NCBI GenBank assembly: GCA_020744225.1
Contig: JAGMWG010000004.1
Coordinates: 310,001-374,000, forward strand
Reading direction: 5' to 3'
Source of the DNA: Paraphoma chrysanthemicola
Lineage: Eukaryota > Ascomycota > Dothideomycetes > Pleosporales > Phaeosphaeriaceae
Length of the DNA: 64,000 nt
In this document: in pieces, positions 23,584 through 34,510 of the stretch
Position numbering within the stretch: the first letter of the stretch is position 1
How the letters are laid out: every line of letters begins with the position of its first letter
The notes under the pieces: model-generated
Told to the model about the DNA's origin: nothing
Databases searched by the model: none
What the model saw: only the letters and a program-made list of their open reading frames with translations
Position numbers and translations under genes: made by a program

Positions 23584-25766
23584 TTAGATGCGACCACGAT
23601 CTAGGAACTTTTTCGGCAGATCCACCGTCTTTGCTCTCAAGTATTCCATGGCGTCTGTCTACTGTTAGTGTGTTTATACGAAACGTTTGCAGCATTTACT
23701 TACTCTTGCCAAGCGTATCATACGTTGAACACGCGTTGTATCCTCGATCTAAGTGATCATGCAACAAGAAGTGCACAGCCCGCAAATGCGGCATCTCAAA
23801 GCGATCAATAGGTTTTGACCCTTTGCCTTCATATTCTTCAGGGCCTAGCAGCTCCTTCACTCGATCGACAGTCATGAACGATCTCAACCAGTCCCACTCG
23901 TCATCGTGTCGAACGAAGAAGCCGCAATTGCAGTCGGAGGCTTTGTCGCCAGAACGCCCCGCTACGATATAGCCTAGTGGCGCTCGAACTGTTTCGCCGA
24001 ATGCCGAAAGATCTACTGGCGAATCGGTTTCGTATGAAGGTTGCTGGCGCGGGTACTCTTTGGTGATGGTTGGAGCGGAGAGGTTGGTCACTTTCTTCTT
24101 GCCCCAGAGGTTATGCACGTGTAAAGGAAGCTGATCTTGCGGAAGAAGGGACGGCCAGTACTCATAGTATGGTTTTGGAACTGTTTGGCGAAGATCGTTG
24201 GAGAGAGATAGGCCAGGTGCTGATTGAAGGAAAACCTCGACACACCATCGATTGAAGCCGTTTGGAATATCGGGGCGGACAAGCTCGGGATCTGATGTCT
24301 GTGCGAAGCAGCGGAAGTCGACAGTGGAAACATCCTGATTGCGAGCATCAATCGGTGAGGAGCCATTTTGGTGGAATTTGAGCGTGGTGAATCGCTTCAC
24401 ATTGTCGCCCATTGCTAGCAGTTGTTAGTCGCACAGCTAGTATAGAGAAGCAAAAATCAAACGTACTATGTCTAATCTGATCTTCAGTGATCTTGCACTT
24501 CTCTTCAATGTCGAGTCCACACATGAAGAAGTGCCATTCACACTGGTAGCCCGCGGGAGCCGTGATGCCGACCTTGGTAGTAGGTGGTGGGGGAAGTCCT
24601 TTCACACCAGTGACTCGCACCAAGTCCTCACCGAGTTGCTCCATTTTGATATCCTGCAGATCGGCGGTGACGTCACAATTGTAGTATAAAGGCCCTTGGA
24701 TCTCATACAAAAGCTGTGATGTGCATGTGCCGACAGTCACACATCCTGTTCGAACATCAGTGAATGCGCCAATTGAAATTTCGTTGACTCACCTCCAGAG
24801 TCCTTCTCTTTCGTGATGACTACTGTACCATCGGACTCGACTTCAGCAATGGGAAAGCCCATATTGACGTGTTTTCCTTGCTTGATGAGATCTTTGAACA
24901 TGGAATAGTATCCTCCAGTCACGTATGTTGAGCACTCAATTAAGTGTCCAGCAACCAGCGCGGCCGCCAGCTCATCGAACTGATCATTTCTCCACTCGTG
25001 CCACCATCTGCATCCATTAGTCGACTGTTTGAATACCAATGATGGTGCCGGACTTACGCGGAAGCACCAATGACAGGGGCAGCATCGGCAACACGGCCAG
25101 CGATGACAATGTCAGCACCTTGACGCAACGCTTCTGCCATACAAAGGCCACCGAGGTAGGCCTGCGCGCAGATAGGTTCCATGCCCCATTGCTCGAGCAT
25201 CTTACCGTGCATTAAGCTCTCGAACTTCTCTCCCTTTTTGATAAGGGCGTTGACTTGGCCAGTAACATCATCACCTTCGATCCACGCAACCTTCAGATTC
25301 CCTGCGCCTTGCTTCTCCAGCATGTCGACAACAACTTCAGCAAGCAACTCCGTGTCTGATGCACCAGCATTCACTGCCAGCTTTGCACCATTCTTGACGA
25401 GGTTGGGAATCGCGGGTTCAAAGCAAGAGATGAATGTTTCAGCAAACATGGCGTTCTTCTTGCGTTCCTCTAGACTCAATGGGGCACTGCCATTTTGCGT
25501 AGACCGATGTTTGACCTTCCCGCTTCCATGCACGGTCATTGTCATCTCCGATAACCAGTCGCCTGGAAATGTCAGGCTTGTACCACAGCGGATCTGTGTT
25601 GTTCGTACTTACCCATAATTACATCGACATCTGGATCACTGGCCATGCGGGTGATGGCATCTGCACGGTCAAGAAAACCACCAGAACAGCCGGCGATGCG
25701 AACGGCACGCTTCCGATCAGTTGAGGGTGACATCTTGACTCGCTTCGAGGTTCGCGCTGGTGACAT
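23584..25766 (-). CDS. AtuA-like protein (DUF1446, acyclic terpene utilisation family)
   Basis: Six exons on the minus strand, 25766-25613, 25562-25058, 25007-24793, 24745-24467, 24414-23704 and 23654-23584, join in phase to 644 aa. Family hallmarks are VRIAGCSGGFLDRADAI at the N-terminus, GDWLSEMTM, CFEPAIPNLVKNGAKLAVNAG, ADIVIAGRVADAAPVIGASA followed by WWHEW, ECSTYVTGGYYS, and a C-terminal domain with APLGYIVAGRSGDKASDCN and FFVRHDDEWDWLR, ending LRAKTVDLPKKFLDRG. In Pseudomonas atuA belongs to the citronellol/geraniol degradation cluster, though its exact reaction is unsettled; fungal members are uncharacterised. No signal peptide is seen. An alternative start is the ATG at 25733. None of the usual partner genes (carboxylase subunits, lyase) is adjacent. 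Confidence 0.9.
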
Positions 25767-26640
25767 GAGTTCGAGTTTTTGGGATTGGAATCGAGCAAGA
25801 AGTGCAATAGCGACTGTGGCTGGAGGTTATATGTGGATGTTAGAAGTCTCGCAGGTGGATTCAAGCGTAGGTCTGGAGTCAATCACAGTAACCCATTCTC
25901 GGGCCAGGGACCTATCACAAACGGCGTCCATACTAGCGGCTGATTTTTGGACTGTCTTGACGCTCAATTCGGGTAATCGTTCACGGTGGCATTGCGGATA
26001 AAGCTTTCCTGTGTAGTGCGAAGCTGGGGCGGCGTCATCGGAGTCGCGGAATCGCGGGGTGCGGGGATCGCCTTGAACTTCATCGTGCCAAATACCATGT
26101 TGTTCGTGCCAGCTAAATCCTTCGCAACGGCAATGTTGATTGGAAAAGTATCAGAGGAGACTTCCTCATGGACTTTGGAACCAGTAGAACCATATGTTAT
26201 CCGAAAAGTTAAAATATCCAGAATACACTGCTCGCTGCCCAGGAAGACCGCTATTGCGCCGGCGAGTCATGATGGGCTCAATCACCCCTCCACCAACATT
26301 ACATGACTCGCCGGAGCCCACTTATCCCCCCACCTGTCCCTTGACCTCTACTTAGCTGTCATTACTTCGGTGTTTGATTCCAGTAGGACTGAACGTGTAG
26401 ACCATAGCATACTCTGCCGCGTCTGCGAATACCTCAAGAGCACAATAACACGACTCGACCATATTATGCTCTCGTGTGCAACGACACGCCTTCAGGGTCA
26501 CGGCCTCGACTTGTCACAGCCTGACAACTAGAAAGAACACAGCCATGTCTTTGACATTGTCGCACCTTCACTAAGAGCGCGTAGACCTTGCGTTCTGGCT
26601 GTGGTCGAGTCGTGCGGTGAGTTCGCAACGCTTTGTTCTA
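25767..26640. other. Intergenic region with an inverted repeat
   Basis: Upstream of the AtuA-like gene and downstream of the STAND gene. Holds the inverted repeat at 26259-26314. No coding sequence seen. Confidence 0.5.
26259..26314. repeat. 13-bp perfect inverted repeat with a 30-nt spacer
   Basis: The left arm CCGGCGAGTCATG (26259-26271) is the exact reverse complement of the right arm CATGACTCGCCGG (26302-26314). Each arm contains GAGTCA/TGACTC, the core bound by bZIP factors of the Gcn4/CpcA type. It lies about 500 bp upstream of the AtuA-like gene's ATG and could be an operator or a transcript hairpin. Confidence 0.7.
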
Positions 26641-29600
26641 TTATTTCCCGCTGTGTCGTAAACGCAGATAGATCCGATCGACCTCTTCCCACAATTGTTT
26701 AATGTCATTCCTCAGACCTTGGATTTCCTTGTCTTGTTGTACATCAAGCTGTGTGTTAGCCTCCATCTTCTTGGTTGTGTCCTTATGATGCCCTCTTAGT
26801 TGTTCTAGCTTGTCTGTAAGCTGCTGGAATGTGATACGTTCCTTGGAGTTGTAGGTCACCATCGAAGAACCAGAGGCTATCAAGGCAATGATCAGGTAGA
26901 ACCACCAGCTAGAGACAAGACCTGCAGGCGGCCCTGCTAACAGAGGAATTCGTCGGGAACCAAAGATTCTGAGCTTCGTAAGCCGATAAGTGCGACGTAG
27001 CTTTCGCTGAAGCGCTGGTAGTCCATGCTGTTCGCTCAACAGGCGCGCCTTCTCGCGCAAGTTTTGGAGCTTCTCGGCCCGTGCGGTGTCGTCCCCTGGG
27101 AATTTTCGTAGACCAATGTCAGCCTTCTCGAACAGAGCTTCAGCTTCTTTGTAGCGACCTTGATTCGCTAAACACTCTGCCAGGTCCAGCGTACTCTTCA
27201 GTGTGTCCATGTGCTCAAAGCTCCACAATTGCTCCCGCCTCTTGAGCACCTCCCGCAAAAGAGGTTCAGCTTGTTCGGGTTCTCCTTGGAAGTTGATAGC
27301 TCGGGCGAGGGTACGCTTTGCGTCAAGTTTATGCACTTCGGATACACCATCGCCGGCTTGTTTCATCATGCGTCCTAAGGCTTTCCTTGCGTCTGCTTCT
27401 GCTTGCTCCCATTGGCCAGCATCAAGCATGATTCTCGCCTTCTCTTCGAGAAGCGCCAGTGAGTACACCGACCGCTGATCTAGGCCTCGCAATTCAGAAT
27501 TCATTTGATGTAGTGCTTCTTCTCGCTGGCCCATCTCCGAGAGTAGACGATAACACATACTTCTCGTTTGTACCAATTGCTTGTCGCTCTCATGGAGGAA
27601 CTCCGACTGGATCTGCTTAGCAGCGACGAAGTGCTGGAGAGCAGCTGCATGGTCGCCCTTGATGTACTCAAAGTACGCAATATTGTACAACATCTTTCCT
27701 CGTTGCAGTCTTTGGCGCTCGTTTTCAGGGCCGACGTCGTGAGAGAGTGTCGCTTCCGCGTGAGGCAGCAATGCCTGACACTTCTTCCAATCCTCGTGTC
27801 CTGCGGATATGTCAGGAAATGCCTCAGCGATTAGAGTTCGAGCTTCTCGGACTCGTTGATGCATCTCGTGGTTAGCAATGAGCCAAGATCTTGTGGAGTG
27901 CTGAACAAGTCTATGCATGTCGAACTTGTTGTCGCCATCCGGGACGATCAACGAGAACCGAAGCAGGGGTTCGGTGTCTTCGTCGAATAGAGTATAATCG
28001 GCTCCGTATCGATCCATGTAGTCCGTAAACAGGAACTCAGGCATGTCATCGAAATGCAGTAAGCTCATCAGCGATAGGAGTGTAAATGAGGATGGGTGAT
28101 GCTTGCGAATTGTGTCGAACGACAACTGCCAGGTCATTGACACGGCTTGAGGGACGAGTGCTTCTGGTTGCTGATTCTTGAGTGCCCTCCTGTATTTTTT
28201 GAGATAATGGGTGATAGTGTGTCTCGACAGTATGTTGGCAGCCGCCAATTTGATCGCTAGTGCGTGATTGTCAAGAACCTTGACAAGCTCGACCACATCT
28301 TCGTCGGGTGAGGAGAAGTCTCTTGATCTCTCCCGTAGAAGCTGAATTGAATCGACCTCATCCAATGCAAATACTGGGACGATGGAGGATACACTACCCG
28401 TGAGGTCTTCAGCCACCCTCTTGTCTCGTGACGTGACTAGGATGGAACCGTGAGAGCCCTGGGGGAGAAAGAACGAGAGTGGACGGAGTTGACCAGTAGA
28501 TTCTTCCTGTCTGGCGTACTCCATTGACAAGAGGGTCTGGTCGTCTGCGTTGTCTAAGATCATAATCCAGGGGCCGGTATGTTTCTCAGAAAGATAGTCG
28601 CACACAAGTCTTAGCACATCAACTTTTGGCGCATCTCGGCCATCAATGCTCAACATATCGGCGATCTCGCGGTAGCTCTGGCTGAAACGAGCTGCTGTTG
28701 AGCTGCGCACCCAAAGGATCCATGTATCGGGATCCTTTTCCCGAAGTCCTCGAGCATACTTGATCGCGATGGCCGATTTACTGAGCTTTCTTAGCGCGTC
28801 TACGGGAGAGATGTCAGACCCACATAGCTCACCCTATGCCACCTAAACCCGTGAGCGCCGCTCGCCGATGGTAGGTCATGGTTTCCAACTTTTCTCCCAA
28901 CCGCGCTAATATATCGTTCCTCCCATGAAGTTTTACGGTTTTGTTGAACGGCACAATTATTCGCTTCGCGCGTGATTGAATTCGCGGTTCTGAATTTCGT
29001 AAGCGTCAGACAGCCGCTAGGCAGTCAGCGATCACTATACCGTAACGACTCGCCACGACCTTTTCTGCATCCCTGACGTATTCGCGCAGCATTCTCAATA
29101 CCGTGGAATATGTAGGGTCAACTCTGGAGCTGAACTTGACCATATTGGTATGGTTTGCATTTACAGGCACCTTGCGTTCTCTATAGCCTGGAAACTGCAG
29201 GATAGCCGATGGCTCGTTGACCTGTAGAACTGGTCGACCTGCTCTCTGCCATCTACCATCTTCAAGCTTCCGTCAATCAGCATATTGTTTAACACAACAG
29301 GCTGCATTGACTCACCTGGGTTGGGACAGGTGTAGGCTCAGTCTCGTAAAAACTCCCAATCTGGCGGTCTCGGACAATACTCGAGAAAAGTTGGAGTTGA
29401 GACATCAATCCGTCTGATTCTGGTGTAGTCTGCATCAGGGCAGGTATCCTGTTTGGATAGGACTGCTCGACCATTTTGAGAATGTCATCCTTCGGTGACC
29501 CCCTATGTGGAGTGCCGAAGAATAGCATTCCGTACGTGGATTTGTAGAGCGAGTTCCTGCTTTCGTCTTCTAAAGTATACGCTCGAACCAGACAATGGGA

Positions 29601-30485
29601 CAACAGCACTCCGCCGTAGCTATGACATATAAATATCAAGGGTCTTCTTTGGAGCTTTGATGAGTTATGGTGAGTGTATGATAGCAGGTTAGATATAACC
29701 ACTTACTTCTGTAGTGTCGCGTATCTTCTCGAGCTCCGCAAAGAAAGAGCGGCCATATTCCTTGAGCTGATTGACATTCGTGTCGAGAAGCTTCGAGTGG
29801 TACCCATAAATCATGGTCCGACAGTCTGGTAAATCGCGTGCGAGGAAGTCGCGTAACCACATTGCGCTATTGTTGCCTTCTCTACTCATCCAGGAGCCAT
29901 ACGCATGCCCATCCATTCCGGTAATAGCTATGATACTGACACAGTCATCAGAAGAGGGTGTCGAAGCACAGTATTAAGTACTTACTCAGCGCGGACTTTG
30001 GTATCATCAGCCGTTGGGTAGAGTTGCGTGAACCCATGGAAGTGCCGATCGAAGACAATCTGTCTGGTCCCACCATCGTCATCTCTTGTTGATATTACTT
30101 TCTGGCCACTGGAATTATCGTCAAGATCCGCAAGGAACGCTGGTCGCTGGTGCTGAGAATATTTGACGATGGCGATTGACAAATCTTCTGTCGTGCTATC
30201 GCAAGTGGGCAGGACTGTAATATCTGGTACCTCTTCTTCGTCTTCATTCCTCAACTGACGCCTGATAATATTCCAAACCTCTTCTCTTGAGGTTCCTCGT
30301 TCCAAACCGGACGCTCTGTAGAAGACACTTTTGGGACTCGATTGCGTGGTTTGCCAACGAATGAGGCTGAAGCTGCTGGAAAAGGCTGCGCCATGGCCAT
30401 GTGTGGATCGTTGTACGCACGTGTGAGGAAATCGACGTGCCAATCGTAAAGCATACGGCGCCCTCATAGCGCTAACAGCTAACAA
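26641..30485 (-). CDS. Fungal NLR-like STAND protein: lipase-like + NB-ARC + TPR-like repeats + C-terminal TM and coiled coil
   Basis: Six exons on the minus strand, 30485-29986, 29935-29707, 29654-29316, 29266-29041, 28989-28833 and 28780-26641, join in phase to 1196 aa. Residues 1-48 are Arg-rich without acids, like a mitochondrial presequence. Residues 165-410 form an alpha/beta-hydrolase domain of the kind found at the N-terminus of many fungal NLRs (ITGMDGHAYGSW, nucleophile region ICHSYGGVLLSHC with Ser near 255, LFFGTPHRG). The NB-ARC/NTPase has P-loop GLGGIGKSAIAIKYA (lysine 485), Walker B WIMILDNADD (about 555-564), GSILVTSRDKR and FDMHRLVQHS in the MHD position. Helical TPR-like repeats follow to about 1060, then one TM segment (WWFYLIIALIASGSSMV) and a coiled coil. 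Such proteins are thought to act in self/non-self recognition and programmed cell death. It diverges from the gene at 30818. Confidence 0.88.
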
Positions 30486-30817
30486 ACAGCGTAGGGAAGT
30501 AAACCTCTCGATGTTCGCAACGCGCGAGCCTTGTATGCTGCCCCGCCATGAAGGACGTGTTGTGTACAGGGGTCATAGGGCAAAAGTGGTGTGGTAGCTG
30601 GAGTGTGCAATCATCACCGGTTGCGCCAAAACCGCCCCCAGCGGGGTCGCGCCAATCCAGCGCGTGCCTTTTTCAGCTCAGGCTTGGAAGGCTGAACCAA
30701 CACGGTCGAAGCTAACGTGACAATGCCTACCACCAGCAATGCCCCAACAAATCCAACATTGAGGCAGAATACACATGAGCTGTTCTCCTCTGGAAGGGCG
30801 CAACACCACTCAACCCT
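30486..30817. promoter_or_regulatory. Shared divergent promoter region
   Basis: Only 332 bp separate the start codons of the STAND gene (minus) and the two-TM protein gene (plus), so the two must share or overlap promoters. No clear TATA box is visible. Confidence 0.5.
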
Positions 30818-31798
30818 ATGGCAAAACAACCATTTGAGCTACCTTTTGAGGCTGGCCTGATCACCACGACTCTGTCCTTTACTCAGCCTGCCTGGATTTT
30901 CTACAGAGATATCTCGCTGCGACCCAAGGCTAGCAAGAATGACCTGGAGGAATTTTTAAAAATGGATTTATACCCCAAGCGCCTCGACAAGGTTTACAAA
31001 CACCTTCACTATGCTGGAGCACCAAGATGCGCTCGACCCCTACATCGACAAAGGCTCTTGGGGCGTGAAATCACCATCACGGAAGATATCAGCGAGCACC
31101 TGGTCTGGCATCAATCGAAGAACGCCAAGTTGTTTTTAAAACCACTACGAGCATACCTGTTCGACGAACGCTTTTGGCGCGATCATCTATGTACGGACGA
31201 GACTCTGTACAAGTCAGCGTGTGGCTTCATGCTATCGTATGTATGGCTCGTAAGCTGGGAATCCGACTTCCGGATCGCGAAGGAATTGAAGCTGATGCCC
31301 ACCGACCTCGAATGGGAAGTCTGGACAGAATTCGTTCACAGCTTCACTGATAAAATCAACACACAAACTTTGCACCAGGTCGCTCGTCGCTACCACTATG
31401 GTGAACTTCGGTTGTCTCGACTTAACCGCATTTACCGCTACACATTCACGACCTTCTCGCTACGCAACCTGTTCCGAGGGTTCATGTCGACGTCGGCTTG
31501 GTATCAAGATGTGTTTCGAAACAACTTCGGCTGGATCTTGGCCGTATTCGCGATATTCTCTGTCGCCTTATCCGGCATGCAAGTGGCACTTATGACTGAT
31601 CAGCTCAGTCACAACACCGCGTTTCATGCTGCATCGTTCGGCTTCGCTGTCTTCACCCTAGTTGCCCTGGCCACGTGTCTCGCAACTATTTTCTTTTCTT
31701 GGATGATCCTTGCGCTGTACTTCTTCACCGCTGCTAAAATTTATCATCGCAAAGTGCAGTCGGGCAGAGAGGTAGCTCGTTGTAGTACGAGCGTGTAG
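30818..31798 (+). CDS. Uncharacterised fungal protein with two C-terminal TM segments
   Basis: A single exon of 326 aa. The N-terminal two thirds are soluble, with conserved-looking stretches LHYAGAPRCARPLHRQRLLG, DEHLVWH-type sequence (SEHLVWHQSKNAKLFLKPL), KSACGFMLSYVWLVSWESDF and YHYGELRLSRLNRIYR. Two hydrophobic regions follow near residues 228-250 and 265-305 (WILAVFAIFSVALSGMQVAL and AVFTLVALATCLATIFFSWM), then a short basic tail. From memory this matches a widespread uncharacterised fungal family, which I believe is Pfam DUF6601; the name is unverified. It starts 332 bp from the STAND gene in divergent orientation, which suggests shared control. The function is unknown; a membrane partner of the STAND protein is one possibility (inference). 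Confidence 0.8.
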   Translation: MAKQPFELPFEAGLITTTLSFTQPAWIFYRDISLRPKASKNDLEEFLKMDLYPKRLDKVYKHLHYAGAPRCARPLHRQRLLGREITITEDISEHLVWHQSKNAKLFLKPLRAYLFDERFWRDHLCTDETLYKSACGFMLSYVWLVSWESDFRIAKELKLMPTDLEWEVWTEFVHSFTDKINTQTLHQVARRYHYGELRLSRLNRIYRYTFTTFSLRNLFRGFMSTSAWYQDVFRNNFGWILAVFAIFSVALSGMQVALMTDQLSHNTAFHAASFGFAVFTLVALATCLATIFFSWMILALYFFTAAKIYHRKVQSGREVARCSTSV

Positions 31799-32692
31799 TG
31801 GATGATCAGGTCGCGAAAGTATAGCTATTCTGAAATACACCCACCACTCGGTACTGAACATTCCGTATGCCGAACACCAGCCGTCTCAAACATGGACGAG
31901 CTTCCCACATGCCGCGCAGGGGGGATACGCTCAACACTAATGTGTTCTGATTGGAACCAATCAGTGATCGCGAAGGCGCTCTAGCCATCAAGATCGTGTA
32001 CATTGCTGCTGTACTCAGCACAGACGCGTCCTCGACCGGCGAATCGCTCATTTCGCAGCCTCGAAGCAATGCGTTATCATCTTGCAGAGCAAGACCTTCA
32101 ACTTTCAGCTCCCCCTCGATGACACAGGCGCTCGGTATAGCCGAGATGGGTCCTACCGTCTTCATCTTGACCCGGACATACGAGATCCAGGTCGAGGGGA
32201 TGATGAACTCGACAATATTATGATGGTAGTATTTCGAAATAGATCATTCGTCCATAAAATGGACGGTTCATATAATTGGGAATATGAATTGAGGGAACGA
32301 CAGCTTGTCATTAGACGAAATCCTGGGCGCGACACATGGCGCTGAATCGGTCGTCTTGAGACCACGCCGCTGACTAAAGATTCGACAGATCGGTGGAATC
32401 CTCAACCGACAGCAGAGATCAAGCTTACTTAGTCTCCATCGCGCAGCGAATTGGCGAAGACATGCTAAACAATATGCCAACACTCAGGACGCGACAATCT
32501 GACGCATCCTCAGAAGCAGCTTTCCAAAACTACAATTCGCAGCACCGCAACAGATCTTAACCACTGTGAGAACGACAGTATGCTTTTCAAAAACTCTATA
32601 CACAAGATCATACAGTGTTCTTCAAATTCCCTTTACCCAACCAATTCCCTTAATTCCACATACTCCACACCTGCAAAGCTCCTCGATCTGAG
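31799..32692. other. Intergenic region
   Basis: Between two convergent genes. Apart from the weak candidate at 32082-32345 only overlapping short frames are seen. Confidence 0.5.
32082..32345 (+). CDS. Possible gene fragment, uncharacterised
   Basis: An 87-codon frame whose composition, rich in Asp, Arg, Tyr and Trp (segments such as GSYRLHLDPDIRD and DGSYNWEYELRERQLVIRR), looks more protein-like than the surrounding shadows. No convincing upstream exon was found, so it may be a short gene, a relic or chance. The first residue is an ATG at 32082. No family recognised. Confidence 0.22.
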   Translation: MQSKTFNFQLPLDDTGARYSRDGSYRLHLDPDIRDPGRGDDELDNIMMVVFRNRSFVHKMDGSYNWEYELRERQLVIRRNPGRDTWR

Positions 32693-34510
32693 CTAGATCA
32701 CATCCACAATACTCCCGTTACCCGCAACCACATCTTCGCCTCTCGCCAGCCTCTTCTCCGCTTCCTCGACCAACGCCCTCGGGCCCACGTAGCCCTTATT
32801 CCTGATCCAGAGGTACCATCCGCTTAGCAGAATTGTGCATCCGCCCGTCATGGTCGAAGTGTAATTCATTGTCGTGGCATCAAATGGCACGGCAAAGGGG
32901 AAGCAGTAGATGACGATCCAGACGCACATGTATGTCGATGCGATGCCTGCAACGGCGTAGAAAACGGGATCGGGCATCGTGAATGGTCCGCGGATGACGT
33001 ACTTCCTGCGCGAGAAGATGTTTGGCAGGATGAACGCGAGGTAGGATAGCGATGCGAGGACGATGAAGGATCCGACGAATGCGGAGAAAGCGGTGGTGGA
33101 TCCGACGTACACGGCGCCAATGATGGTGTTGAGCACGGCGCACACGAGAGTCGCGTTGAAGGGGCAGCCCCAGGACTTGTCGACGTGGCCGACCCATGCG
33201 GAGAAGGGGGTCGCGCCGTCACGGCCGAGCGTCCACAGCATGCGGCCTGTCGTGATGTAGCATCCGATGTTGGTGGAGAGAGTTGGCAGGAAAATGACAA
33301 TGAGGAGGCCGAGGGAGCCGGCGCGCGAGTCTGTTGCTTGGCGGTAGAGCTCGGCGAGTGGGAAAGGCCATGGGTTGTCAAAGAGGCTGTCGAGGTCGTT
33401 GACGGAGTAGAAGATTGTGATGACGTAGCATAAGGCGGTAAGGAAGCCGACGACGTATTGTGCGAGAATGGCCTTGGGGATGTTGGTGCGTGGGCGGGGA
33501 ATTTCTTCAGCGAGATGGGAAACGCAGTCACTCGGTGAAGTCAGTGTGTGGAGCTACATGATGAGGCATGAGACTTACGGAGTTCCAACAGCAAAAGCAC
33601 CATTGAGCATACCAGCGCAGAAGACGAAGCCATCGCTGCTCCAGCCAGTCTGGTTCTGCCAATCCTTCCACACAAATTGGTTGCTGGCGTAGCCCTTGCC
33701 AGTCTTGCTCGGCATGATAGCGCAGACCAAGATGGTGACAAAGACACCGGCCAAGATGAAGAACAGGCCCAACTTGGTGATATTGGGCAGTCCACGGTTC
33801 ATGAACATGACAACGAAGGCGGAAAACCACGTCATGATCAAGTACACGATGAAGACCTGCCAGCGCTCATATTCGTAGCCATCGTGGTAAAGGCCGTACA
33901 TGGAGATGATCTGGTTGGCGAGGATGGACGAGATGGACGCGGTGCCAAACTGCCAGCCGAGGAAGTTCCACCTGTCGGTGTTATTAGTACTATTCATCGA
34001 GTCTGATCATTGGGCATAGTATATTGTAGACTTACCATCCAGCGAAAAAGCCGACTACACGACCATACTTTGCGCCAGCGGTTACGCTTGCCCAGTGGTA
34101 CACACCAGCTGCTGATGGAATGGCAGAAGCCATCTCAGCTATGCAGGCTGCGATCATGAAGTACATGAATGATACAGCAATGAAGGCGTAAATGACGCCT
34201 GGTGGACCGCCATTGTAGAGTGCGATGACCTTTGGGAATATGTTAGCACTCACAATACAAAGACGACAAAGTCAACAAAGCCACGGCGAAGTGTGCTTGC
34301 GAGAGATGGAGAGGAGCTTACAATTGAACCTCCCAGCGCCGCCCAGACATTACCAGTCGTAATACCGATAGAGCATATTGACAGCAGACTGAACTGTCGT
34401 TCAAGCTCCTGCTTGTGTCCGGAAGCATTCAGCACCTCGCCCACGCCCACACTATCGTCGACCTCCAATCGGGGCTTCTCCGCACTACTCTTCTTCTCCA
34501 TGTCGCTCAT
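32693..34510 (-). CDS. APC-family amino acid / GABA / choline permease
   Basis: Four exons on the minus strand, 34510-34322, 34229-34036, 33971-33579 and 33530-32693, join in phase to 537 aa. The protein has about twelve TM segments. The first ones read LLSICSIGITTGNVWAALGG and ALYNGGPPGVIYAFIAVSFM, followed by the family's EMASAIPSAAGVYHWAS; a loop carries SHLAEEIPRPRTNIPKAIL. These are typical of the fungal GABA/choline permease group (Uga4/Hnm1-like) in the plasma or vacuolar membrane. The substrate cannot be read from sequence. ATG 34510 (MSDMEKKSSAEKPRLEVDD) is chosen because it gives the usual short acidic cytosolic N-terminus; the frame is open further upstream. Introns are 48, 64 and 92 nt. 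Confidence 0.9.

Noticed and set aside
32866..33531. A 221-codon Ser/Thr/Pro-rich minus frame over the permease
   Set aside because: Out-of-frame reading of the permease exon; the other frame gives TM segments and family motifs.
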